Origin: Amorphoplanes friuliensis DSM 7358
Lineage (GTDB): Bacteria > Actinomycetota > Actinomycetes > Mycobacteriales > Micromonosporaceae
Direction of reading: 5' to 3'
Length of the DNA stretch: 64,000 nt
Assembly: GCF_000494755.1 (NCBI RefSeq)
Contig: NC_022657.1
Location: 8,152,001-8,216,000 of the forward strand
Shown: one piece after another, positions 28,246-36,452 of the stretch
Numbering within the stretch: the stretch's first letter is position 1
Layout of the letters: each line of letters starts with the position of its first letter
Notes under the pieces: generated by a model
What the model was told of the DNA's origin: nothing
The model's input: only the letters and a program-made list of their open reading frames with translations
The model's database searches: none
Program-made: the position numbers and the translations under genes

Positions 28246-31200
28246 TCAGGCGGTCGGCGGGTTTGCCGGGCGCCGCGGCATCTTCAGAACCTCGAACTGG
28301 TCCGTGTATCCGCGCAGCGCACCGCTCTGCGGATCGGCCGAGGACCGGGCCGGGCTTCCGGCCGGCTCACCCTCGGGCGCCTCGTGCGCGCCGCCGCTGG
28401 ACGCCGGAGTCGGGTCGTCGGCCGGGACGACCACTTCCGGCTCGTCGGCCGCGTGCTTGGGCGCGTCCCCACCGGCTCCGCTGGATTCGACCGCCTTCAG
28501 GGCCCGCTTGCGTTCGCGGCGGGTGCGGGCCTTGAGCTTGGTGTTCTCCGCCATCGTGTAGAGCGTCGGCACCAGGACCAGCGTCAGCAGCGTCGAGCTC
28601 ACCAGACCGCCGATGACCACAATGGCCAGTGGCTGAGAGATGAAGCCGCCCTCGCCGGTGAGGCCCAGGGCCATCGGCAGCAGCGCGAAGATGGTCGCGA
28701 TCGCCGTCATGAGAATCGGGCGCAGCCGGTGCCGGCCACCCTCGATGACCGCCTCCTGAACGCCCAGTCCCGCCTGGCGGTAATGGTTGATCAGGTCCAT
28801 GAGGACGATCGCGTTGGTGACCACGATGCCGACGAGCATCAGTACGCCGATCAACGCCGGTACGCCGAGCGGGGTTCCGGTCGCGAGCAGCAGCGCGATC
28901 GCACCGGTGGCCGCGAACGGGATGGAGACGAGCAGCAGCAGCGGCTGGAGCAGGCTGCGGAACGTGGCCACCATGATCACGAAGACGATCGCGATGGCCG
29001 CGAGCACGGCCAGACCGAGGTCCGCGAACGCGTCCGCCTGATCCTGGCTCACCCCGCCGATCTCGTACGACGCGCCGGGCGGCAACTGCAGGTCGTCGAG
29101 CCGTGCCGTCAGGTCGGCGGTCGTCTTGCTCAGATTCGAGCCGGTGGCGGTGCCGTTGACCGTGACGCTGCGGTTGCCGTCGATCCGGGTGACCTCTTCG
29201 GGGCCGTCGACCTCACTGACGTCGGCGACCGAGTCGAGCGTGACGACCTGACCGTTCGGAGCCGTCAGGGGAAGGTTGCGCAGGGCAGCGGCGTCCTTGG
29301 GCGGTGCGCCCAGAGTGACGACGACACTCTGGCTGACGCCGTCGATGCTGATCTGACCGGCCGGTGCCGCGCGGAACGCCCCGGCGACGGACTGGCCGAT
29401 CGCGCTCTCGGTGAGGCCGCGGGCCGCGGCGGCGGCCCGGTCCACCTTGACGTCCAGGCGGGGAACGCTCGCCGCGAGCGAGCTGCTCACGTCGGTGACG
29501 TCCTTGGTGCCGGCCATGGCGTCCTGGACCTGCTTGGTCGCGGACTCCAGCGCCGTCTGGTCGGCGGCCTGCACGACCACGGCGAGTGCGCTGCCGTCGA
29601 AGCCGGTGCCGCTGTCGCTGCCGATGGTGACCTCACCGACGTCGGTCATGCCCTTGAACTGCTCGCGCAGCTCGTCGGAGACCTCGGCCGCGTCGACGTC
29701 GTCCTTCAGCGCCACGTTGAAGCTGGCGCCGCTGGCACCGCCCGAGCCGACAAACGGGTTGAAGTCCCCGTTGCCCACCGTGACCTGGTAGTTCTTGACG
29801 TCACCGCGGGTCGCGAGGATCGCCTCGACCTTCTTGGCCGCCTCGTTGGTCGCGGCCAGGTCGGTGCCGACGGGCAGGTCCTGGCTGACGGTGATGGTGT
29901 CCTGGCCGGACTCGTCGAGGAAGTTCGTCTCGAGCCGGCTGGCCAGCCCGAGCGTGCCGATCAGCACCACGACGCCGATCGCGACCGTGCTCCAGCGGGT
30001 GCCCTTGCTGCGGGTGACCCAGCGGATGATCGGCAGGTACGCACGCTGCAGCGGGCTGCGGAGCTCCTTCTCCTCGGCGGCCTTGCGGACCTCCTCGGAC
30101 TCGGAACCACCGGCGGCCGGGCTCAGGAACCAGTACGCGAGCACCGGCACCACGGTCAGCGACACGAACAGCGACGCGATCAGTGCGACCGTGACCGTGA
30201 TGGCGAACGGCGCGAACAGCTGGCCGACAAAACCGCCGACGAGGGCGATCGGTGCGAAGACGGCGACGGTCGTCAGCGTCGAGGCGGTCACCGCACCGGC
30301 GACCTCCTTGACGCCGGCGGTGATCGCGTGGGTCTTGGCTTCGCCGTACCCGAGATGCCGTTTGATGTTTTCGAGCACGACAATCGAGTCATCGACCACC
30401 CGCCCGACCGCGATCGTCAGTGCGCCGAGCGTCAGCAGGTTGAGCGAGTAGTCGCCGAGCTTGAGGGCGATCAGCGCGATGACCACGGAGAGCGGGATCG
30501 ACACCGCGGTGACCAGGGTCGAGCGGACCGACAGCAGGAAGACCAGGATCACGATCACGGCCATGATCAGGCCGAGCAGACCCTCGGTCGTCAGGCTCTC
30601 GATCGAACGCTCGACGAACGGCGCCTGGTCGGTGATGACGGTGAGCGTCGAACCGGAAGCGGACTCCAGCTCGGCGAGCTTGTCGCGCACCTCGTGGGAG
30701 ATGTTGACCGGGTTGCCGTCCGGCGACGCGGTGACCGCGATGCCCAGGCTCTCGACCCCATCGGTACGCGTGAACGACGTCGCCGCGGCGAGCTGCTGCG
30801 TGACCGAGGCGACCGAGTCGAGCCGCACCGGGCCCTTGCTGCCGTTGAGGTAGAGCCCCTTGAGCTGGTCGACGGTCGCGATCGGCGTACCGACCTGGAC
30901 GCTGAGCGAACGACTCCCGTCGGTGACCGCACCGGCCGGGATGGAAATGCCGTTGTTCTGCAGGAGCGTGGCGATCGACCGGGGGTCGACACCGGCGGCG
31001 CCCAGCTTGGCGCGGTCGGGCACGATCACGACCTGCTGGTCACGGGTGCCGGTGACGGCGACCTCGCGGACGCCCTCGATCGCGTTCAGCTCGGGGACGA
31101 CCGTCTGCTGGAGACGGTTGGCCAGCGCCGCCTGGTCGTTCTTGCCGTCGGACGCGGCGAGGATGATCGCCGGGATGTCGTCGGTGCTGCCGGCGAAGAT

Positions 31201-31581
31201 GGTCGGCTCGACGTCGTCGGGCAGCGTCGGCTGGATCCGGTTGACCGAGGTGGTCAGCTGGTTGACGGCGTTGTCGAGGTCGGTGCCGAACTCGAAGAGG
31301 ACCTGGATCGTGGCCGAGCCCTCGCGGGTCGTCGAGGTGATGGTGTCCAGGCCGTCGGCGCCCTTGACGGCGTCCTCGATCGGCTTGGTCACCTGCTCTT
31401 CCATGATCTCCGGGCTCGCGCCCGGCAGGACCACCCCGATGAACGCGCCGGGGAACTCGAGCGACGGCAGCAGCTGCTGCTTGAGGGACGGCACCGTGTA
31501 GATGCCGAAGCCGGTGATCACCACCGCGATGAGGGCGACGAGCCCCCGGTTAGCGAGACTGAGCCTGGTCAGAAACGACAT
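28246..31581 (-). CDS. RND-family efflux transporter (AcrB/HAE-like)
   Basis: A 1111-residue pump with the 1+5+1+5 helix layout and two large extracytoplasmic loops. The proton-relay aspartates are in transmembrane helix 4 (VGRVVDDSIVVLEN). The protein is of the AcrB/SwrC kind, not the mycobacterial MmpL kind. The cytoplasmic C terminus is a disordered Glu/Ala/Pro-rich tail of about 90 residues. It is divergent from a MarR-family gene with a 138-bp intergenic region that holds a palindrome, so drug- or ligand-responsive repression is likely. Confidence 0.93.
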   Translation of the reverse strand: MSFLTRLSLANRGLVALIAVVITGFGIYTVPSLKQQLLPSLEFPGAFIGVVLPGASPEIMEEQVTKPIEDAVKGADGLDTITSTTREGSATIQVLFEFGTDLDNAVNQLTTSVNRIQPTLPDDVEPTIFAGSTDDIPAIILAASDGKNDQAALANRLQQTVVPELNAIEGVREVAVTGTRDQQVVIVPDRAKLGAAGVDPRSIATLLQNNGISIPAGAVTDGSRSLSVQVGTPIATVDQLKGLYLNGSKGPVRLDSVASVTQQLAAATSFTRTDGVESLGIAVTASPDGNPVNISHEVRDKLAELESASGSTLTVITDQAPFVERSIESLTTEGLLGLIMAVIVILVFLLSVRSTLVTAVSIPLSVVIALIALKLGDYSLNLLTLGALTIAVGRVVDDSIVVLENIKRHLGYGEAKTHAITAGVKEVAGAVTASTLTTVAVFAPIALVGGFVGQLFAPFAITVTVALIASLFVSLTVVPVLAYWFLSPAAGGSESEEVRKAAEEKELRSPLQRAYLPIIRWVTRSKGTRWSTVAIGVVVLIGTLGLASRLETNFLDESGQDTITVSQDLPVGTDLAATNEAAKKVEAILATRGDVKNYQVTVGNGDFNPFVGSGGASGASFNVALKDDVDAAEVSDELREQFKGMTDVGEVTIGSDSGTGFDGSALAVVVQAADQTALESATKQVQDAMAGTKDVTDVSSSLAASVPRLDVKVDRAAAAARGLTESAIGQSVAGAFRAAPAGQISIDGVSQSVVVTLGAPPKDAAALRNLPLTAPNGQVVTLDSVADVSEVDGPEEVTRIDGNRSVTVNGTATGSNLSKTTADLTARLDDLQLPPGASYEIGGVSQDQADAFADLGLAVLAAIAIVFVIMVATFRSLLQPLLLLVSIPFAATGAIALLLATGTPLGVPALIGVLMLVGIVVTNAIVLMDLINHYRQAGLGVQEAVIEGGRHRLRPILMTAIATIFALLPMALGLTGEGGFISQPLAIVVIGGLVSSTLLTLVLVPTLYTMAENTKLKARTRRERKRALKAVESSGAGGDAPKHAADEPEVVVPADDPTPASSGGAHEAPEGEPAGSPARSSADPQSGALRGYTDQFEVLKMPRRPANPPTA

Positions 31582-31616
31582 CTGCTCCCCCGTGAAAGTT
31601 CGGCCAAGGCATATAG

Positions 31617-31635
31617 TTTGCCCGACGCGAACAAA
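31617..31635. promoter_or_regulatory. Candidate MarR operator
   Basis: A 19-bp dyad of the form TTTG-NN-CG-NNN-CG-NN-CAAA lies in the divergent region between the RND pump gene and marR. The size and spacing suit a MarR dimer. It lies 36 bp from the RND start and 85 bp from the marR start. The link to this regulator is inferred from position. Confidence 0.5.
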
Positions 31636-31719
31636 TGGTTTTACGCCGGGGGTCGCTGATACCGTCCGGTCACAGGACGGACGTCAAGCGGCCATCGGCA
31701 CGCAACACAGGAGGTGCCG

Positions 31720-32202
31720 GTGACCGACAACGAACGACTCATCGCGGACATTATGGGCGCGCAGGAACGTCTCCAGCACCTGTTTGCCCATGACCGGTCG
31801 GATCCGCTGTTCTCGTCACAGCTGACGATGCCCCAGCTCAAGATCCTGCTGGTGCTCTACCGTCTGGGTGACACGTCGGGGCGTGAGCTCGCCGGCCTGC
31901 TGGGTGTCAGCCTGGCCACGATGAGCGGCATGGTCGACCGGCTGGTCGCCAACAACCTGGTGACCCGGGCCGAGGATCCCCACGACCGCCGCGTCCGCCG
32001 GATCACCCTGAGTGGCAACGGCCAGGACATGATCGGCAAGATCATCACAGCGGGCGCCGAGAAGCAGGCCCGCCTACTGGGCCGCCTCACCGACGAAGAA
32101 CTACGCACGGTCCACGACGGCCTGCAGGCCATGGTCCGCGTGGCAGCCGAGGACGCCGAAGCAACAAGCTGCGAGGCCTCCGCGAACAAAGCCCAGGCCT
32201 GA
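31720..32202 (+). CDS. MarR-family transcriptional regulator
   Basis: A 160-residue winged-helix protein with a typical MarR core: dimerisation helices at both ends, recognition-helix region SGRELAGLLGVSLATMSGMVDRL, and the wing with DPHDRRVRRITLS. AGGAGG at 31709-31714 sets the start at the GTG at 31720. It is divergent from the RND transporter gene and is its probable repressor. Its transcript would run into the triplicated terminator array downstream. Confidence 0.92.
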   Translation: MTDNERLIADIMGAQERLQHLFAHDRSDPLFSSQLTMPQLKILLVLYRLGDTSGRELAGLLGVSLATMSGMVDRLVANNLVTRAEDPHDRRVRRITLSGNGQDMIGKIITAGAEKQARLLGRLTDEELRTVHDGLQAMVRVAAEDAEATSCEASANKAQA

Positions 32203-32285
32203 CCGCGGGGCTCATGCCGCAAGAGCCACGAAGGCGGCAAGCGCCGCGAGGCCACGCGAGCCACCAAGGCCGCCAGAGCCGCGAC

Positions 32286-32635
32286 TCAGACCATGTCGAG
32301 GGCAAGCAGCCTGAGCCAAGGCCCAACATCACTGAGGTTGGGCCTTCAAGAAGCCGGCCAAGGCCCAACCTCCCGGACCCAGGCCAGTCGAAGGCCCCGA
32401 CCCAGGCCATGTCCAGGACAAGCAGCCTGAGCCAAGGCCCAACATCACTGAAGTTGGGCCTTCAAAAAACCGGCCAAGGCCCAACCTCCCGGACCCAGGC
32501 CAGTCGAAGGCCCCGACTCAGACCATGTCGAAGGCAAGCGGCCTGACCCAAGCCCAACATCATTGAAGTTGGGCCTTCAAAAAACCGGCCAAGGCCCAAC
32601 CTCCCGGACCCAGGCCAGTCGAAGGCCCGAACTCA
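32286..32635. repeat. Three tandem 116-bp terminator repeats abutting thrC
   Basis: The same unit occurs three times (starting with CCATGT at 32291, 32407 and 32523; periods 116, 116, 115 bp) and leads straight into the thrC 3-prime end, which begins with the same words at 32638. Each unit has a degenerate copy of the last codons of thrC, a 10-bp hairpin (AAGGCCCAAC with GTTGGGCCTT) and a third arm identical to the first, so the middle arm can pair with either side. Together with about 80 bp of unrelated sequence after marR this fills the 430-bp gap. No gene is seen in it. Confidence 0.9.
32550..32577. terminator. Hairpin of the repeat copy nearest thrC
   Basis: The stem pairs about 32550-32558 with 32568-32577. 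Equivalent hairpins lie at 32318-32346 and 32434-32462 in the other two copies. It lies 55 bp past the thrC stop and serves both convergent transcripts, thrC from the right and marR from the left. An A-run follows on the plus strand, that is, a T-run precedes the hairpin on the minus strand. Confidence 0.75.
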
Positions 32636-33682
32636 GGCCATGTCGAGGGCGCGGGCCGCGGCCAGCACGTCGTTCTGGATCGTGGTGGGCGACGGCGCGG
32701 TGCTGATCGCCCACTCCGGGTCCTTGAGGCCGTGGCCGGTCACCGTGCAGACGACCGTGCTGCCCGCCGGGATCATTCCCGCCTCGGCCTGCTGGAGCAG
32801 ACCCGCGACACTCGCCGCGCTGCCGAGCTCGACAAAAACACCGACCTCACGGGCCAGCAACCTGTACGCGGAGAGGATCTCCCGGTCGGTCACCGCGGAG
32901 ATCAGGCCGCCGGAGTTGTCGCGGGCGTCGAGCGCTTTGGTCCAGCTGGCCGGGTTGCCGATGCGGATCGCGGTGGCGATGGTCGACGGTTCCGGGACCA
33001 CCTGGCCGTTGACGATCGGGGCGGCGCCGGACGCCTGGAAGCCGTACATCTTGGGCAGGATCTTGCTGTTGCCCGCTTCGTGGTCCTCCTGGTAGCCCAT
33101 CCAGTACGCGGAGATGTTGCCGGCGTTCCCGACGGGGAGGCAGTGGATGTCGGGTGCCGTGCCCAGCGCCTCGACGATCTCGAACGCGGCGGTTTTCTGG
33201 CCGTGGAGGCGGAAGATGTTGACCGAGTTGACCAGGGACACCGGGAAGTCCTGGGACAGTTTCGAGGCGAGCGCCAGACAGTCGTCGAAGTTGCCGTTGA
33301 CCTGCAGCAACTTTGCGCCGTGGACCAGCGCTTGCGCCAGCTTGCCCAGCGCGATCTTGCCTTGCGGGACCAGCACCGCGCAGGTGATCCCGGCCCGGGC
33401 GGCGTACGCCGCAGCCGAGGCACTCGTGTTACCGGTGGACGCGCAGATGATCGCCTTCGAGCCCTCTTCGACGGCCTTGGACACGGCCATCGTCATGCCG
33501 CGGTCCTTGAAGGAGCCGGTGGGGTTGGCGCCCTCGACCTTCAGGTAGACGTCGGCGCCCGTCCGCTGCGACAGCACGGGAGCGGGCACGAGGGGCGTGT
33601 TGCCCTCGTGCAGTGTGACCACCGGGGTGGCTTCGGTGACCGGCAGCCGGTCCCGGTATGCCTCGATCAAACCCCGCCACAT
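32633..33682 (-). CDS. thrC: Threonine synthase
   Basis: A PLP enzyme that converts O-phosphohomoserine to threonine. The PLP lysine is Lys59 in GSFKDRGM, and the phosphate-binding loop is VGNAGNISAYW. The start at 33682 (MWRGL) gives 349 residues, the usual actinobacterial length. It follows hom by 78 bp. The next pathway gene, thrB, is 7.1 kb away beyond an inserted block. Confidence 0.97.
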   Translation of the reverse strand: MWRGLIEAYRDRLPVTEATPVVTLHEGNTPLVPAPVLSQRTGADVYLKVEGANPTGSFKDRGMTMAVSKAVEEGSKAIICASTGNTSASAAAYAARAGITCAVLVPQGKIALGKLAQALVHGAKLLQVNGNFDDCLALASKLSQDFPVSLVNSVNIFRLHGQKTAAFEIVEALGTAPDIHCLPVGNAGNISAYWMGYQEDHEAGNSKILPKMYGFQASGAAPIVNGQVVPEPSTIATAIRIGNPASWTKALDARDNSGGLISAVTDREILSAYRLLAREVGVFVELGSAASVAGLLQQAEAGMIPAGSTVVCTVTGHGLKDPEWAISTAPSPTTIQNDVLAAARALDMA

Positions 33683-33760
33683 GGTCCTGCCCCTTCGTCG
33701 ACGACTGTCCAAGGATGCCCCACGCCACCGAATAGCGGGACGCACGTCCACCTGGCGGGA

Positions 33761-35068
33761 TTACACCCCGCCCTCGACCCGCAACACGCTGGCGATCGAC
33801 CGCACGATGTCCAGCGAACGCAAATCCTCCACGGTGGCCGCCAGGTTGGCGTCCGGCGCACCGTGGGTCACGATCACGAGGGTCGCGTCCTCCTCCCGCC
33901 CGGACTGCCGGACGGTTGCGATGGACACCTCGTGTTTGGCGAAGACACCGGCGACGGTGGCGAGCACACCCTGACGATCCGCCACGTCGAGACTGATGTG
34001 ATAGCGCGTGACCGACTCACCGATGGGCCGGATCGGCAGGTGCGCGTACGAGCTCTCGCTGGGCGCGCGGGTGCCCGAGATGCGGTTGCGGGCGGCCGCC
34101 ACGATGTCGCCGAGCACTGCGCTCGCTGTGGGCGTACCCCCGGCTCCCCGGCCGTAGAACATGAGCTGCCCCGCGGCCTCGGCCTCGACGAAGACCGCGT
34201 TGAACGCGTCACCGACACCGGCGAGCGGGTGGCTGCGCGGGATCATCGCCGGGTGGACGCGGACGCTGACCGACTCGTTGCCGGTCGAGTCCGGGCCGCG
34301 CTGCGCGATGCAGAGGAGCTTGATCGTGCAGCCCATCTCCTTGGCGCTGGCCATGTCCGCCGCCGTCACACCGGTCATGCCCTCGCGGAACACGTCCGCG
34401 GCGGTGACCCGGGTGTGGAACGCCAGCGAGGCGAGGATGGCGGCCTTGGCGGCGGCGTCGAAACCCTCGACGTCGGCGGTCGGGTCGGCCTCCGCATAGC
34501 CGAGCTCGGTGGCCTCGTCGAGCGCCTCACCGAAGCCGGCGCCGGTCGCGTCCATCGACGACAGGATGAAGTTGGTCGTACCGTTCACGATGCCGGTGAC
34601 CCGGGTGACGCGGTCACCGTGCAGCGACTCGCGCAGCGGCCGGAGCAGCGGGATCGCCCCGGCGACCGCGGCCTCGTAGTAGAGGTCGGCACCGCCCTCG
34701 GCGGCCGCGTCGTGCAGCGTTGCGCCGTCCTCGGCGAGCAGGGCCTTGTTGGCCGTGACGACACTCTTGCCGGCCCGCAGCGCCTCGGTCAGCCAGGTGC
34801 GCGACGGCTCGATGCCACCGACGACCTCGATGACCACGTCGACGTCGTCCCGCTTGACCAGGCCGAGCGCGTCGGTGGTGAAGAGCGCGGGGTCGATCGT
34901 GCCCCGCTGGCGACCGGGCCGGCGCACGGCGATGCCGACGAGCTCCAGAGGGGCGCCGATCCGGGCGGTCAGGTCAGCGGCCTGCTCGTGCAGCAGCCGC
35001 ACGACCTCACTGCCGACAGTGCCGCAACCGAGCAGAGCCAGCCGAACCGCGGGCTTTTCAGAACTCAT
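33761..35068 (-). CDS. hom: Homoserine dehydrogenase
   Basis: It reduces aspartate semialdehyde to homoserine with NAD(P)H. The Rossmann motif GCGTVG is at 14-19. The catalytic domain with NGTTNFIL and Asp/Lys active-site residues is in the middle, and a C-terminal ACT domain (about 350-435) probably mediates threonine feedback. It has 435 residues and no fused aspartokinase. The ATG overlaps the lysA stop by 4 bp. Confidence 0.97.
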   Translation of the reverse strand: MSSEKPAVRLALLGCGTVGSEVVRLLHEQAADLTARIGAPLELVGIAVRRPGRQRGTIDPALFTTDALGLVKRDDVDVVIEVVGGIEPSRTWLTEALRAGKSVVTANKALLAEDGATLHDAAAEGGADLYYEAAVAGAIPLLRPLRESLHGDRVTRVTGIVNGTTNFILSSMDATGAGFGEALDEATELGYAEADPTADVEGFDAAAKAAILASLAFHTRVTAADVFREGMTGVTAADMASAKEMGCTIKLLCIAQRGPDSTGNESVSVRVHPAMIPRSHPLAGVGDAFNAVFVEAEAAGQLMFYGRGAGGTPTASAVLGDIVAAARNRISGTRAPSESSYAHLPIRPIGESVTRYHISLDVADRQGVLATVAGVFAKHEVSIATVRQSGREEDATLVIVTHGAPDANLAATVEDLRSLDIVRSIASVLRVEGGV

Positions 35069-36450
35069 CCCACATCCAATGCGAGCAGATCATCTTCGGT
35101 CTCCCGGCGGACGATCACGCGAGACGCGCCGTCACGCACGGCAACCACCGGCGGCCGGGGCACGTGGTTGTAATTGCTGGCCATGCTCCGGCAGTACGCA
35201 CCCGTACCGGGCACGGCGAGAAGATCTCCGGGCTGCACGTCGGCGGGCAGGAATTCATCCTTCACGACAATGTCCCCGGATTCACAATGCTTTCCCACGA
35301 CGCGGGCGAGCAGCGGGGGCGCCTCGGACTTACGACCGGCCAATGTCGCCGAGTACGAAGCGTCGTAGAGCGCGGTACGGATGTTGTCGCTCATGCCGCC
35401 GTCGACACTCACGTACGTGCGGATGCCGTCCACGTCCTTGACCGTGCCCACCTCGTACAGAGTGAAGACAGAGGGACCGACGATGGCCCGGCCGGGCTCG
35501 ATGGAGAGCTTGGGGATCTTCAGGGACGAGGCGTCGCACTCGCTGGCGATGATCTTGTTGATCCGCTTGGCCAGGTCCGCGGCCGGCGACGGGTCGTCCT
35601 GCGTCGTGTAGGCGATGCCGAAGCCGCCACCGAGGTCCAGCTCGGCGAGCTCGACCCCGCGGGCGTCGCGGATCTGCGCCTGCAGCTCGACCACGCGCCG
35701 GGTCGCAACCTCAAAACCGGACGTGTCGAAGATCTGCGAGCCGATGTGCGAGTGCAGGCCGTGCAGGTCGAGCACACCCTCGTCGAGCACCCGGATCGCC
35801 GCCTCGAACGCGGCCCCGCCGGCCAGCGAGAAGCCGAACTTCTGGTCCTCGTGGGCCGTCGCGATGAACTCGTGCGTGTGCGCCTCGACACCGACGGTGA
35901 CCCGGATCAGGACCTTGGGCCGGACCCCACGCTCGGTGGCCAGCGCGGTCAGCCGGTCGATCTCCTGGAACGAGTCCAGGATGATCCGGCCGACACCCGC
36001 GTCCAGCGCCCGGGTCAGCTCGGACAGCGACTTGTTGTTGCCGTGGAAACCCATCCGCTCGGCCGGGAAACCCGCCGCCAGCGCGACGGCCAGCTCGCCA
36101 CCGGTGCAGACGTCGAGGAAGAGTCCTTCCTCGTTCACGACCTTCACCACGGCCTTGCAGAGGAACGACTTGCCCGCGTAATAGACGTCCGCACCGGCGA
36201 AGGCCGAGGCGAAGTCGCGGCAGCGCGACCGCAGATCCTCCTCGTCGAGGAAGTAGGCCGGGGTGCCGTACTCTGCCGCCAGATCGAGGACGCTCACGCC
36301 CCCGATCTCCAGAGCCCCGGCGTCCGCGCGGGTCACGGTCCGCGGCCACAGCTGCGGCACCAGACCGTTGACGTCCTCGGGGGTACGCAGCCAGGCCGGC
36401 CCCCTGTTGCCGTGGTCGCCGTGCAGCGCCCCGGCCTCGTGTGCCCGCAT
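35065..36450 (-). CDS. lysA: Diaminopimelate decarboxylase
   Basis: A fold-III PLP enzyme that forms L-lysine from meso-diaminopimelate. The PLP lysine is Lys94 in YYAGKSFLCK. HSHIGSQ, a glycine-rich phosphate loop (DLGGGFG) and the C-terminal KHCESGD cysteine are present. The start at 36450 gives 461 residues, preceded by GAGAGGA, and lies 2 bp after the argS stop. The frame is open further upstream inside argS, but nothing there resembles the family. Confidence 0.96.
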   Translation of the reverse strand: MRAHEAGALHGDHGNRGPAWLRTPEDVNGLVPQLWPRTVTRADAGALEIGGVSVLDLAAEYGTPAYFLDEEDLRSRCRDFASAFAGADVYYAGKSFLCKAVVKVVNEEGLFLDVCTGGELAVALAAGFPAERMGFHGNNKSLSELTRALDAGVGRIILDSFQEIDRLTALATERGVRPKVLIRVTVGVEAHTHEFIATAHEDQKFGFSLAGGAAFEAAIRVLDEGVLDLHGLHSHIGSQIFDTSGFEVATRRVVELQAQIRDARGVELAELDLGGGFGIAYTTQDDPSPAADLAKRINKIIASECDASSLKIPKLSIEPGRAIVGPSVFTLYEVGTVKDVDGIRTYVSVDGGMSDNIRTALYDASYSATLAGRKSEAPPLLARVVGKHCESGDIVVKDEFLPADVQPGDLLAVPGTGAYCRSMASNYNHVPRPPVVAVRDGASRVIVRRETEDDLLALDVG

Positions 36451-36452
36451 GA

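Noticed and set aside
28231..31659. A 1142-codon open frame antisense to the RND transporter gene
   Set aside because: It is the complementary frame of a high-GC gene, is dominated by Arg/Asp/Gly/Ala in no domain pattern, and the opposite strand has a full, motif-bearing RND pump.
32291..32637. CRISPR array
   Set aside because: The 116-bp units are repeated along their full length without variable spacers, and contain terminator hairpins and thrC-derived sequence.
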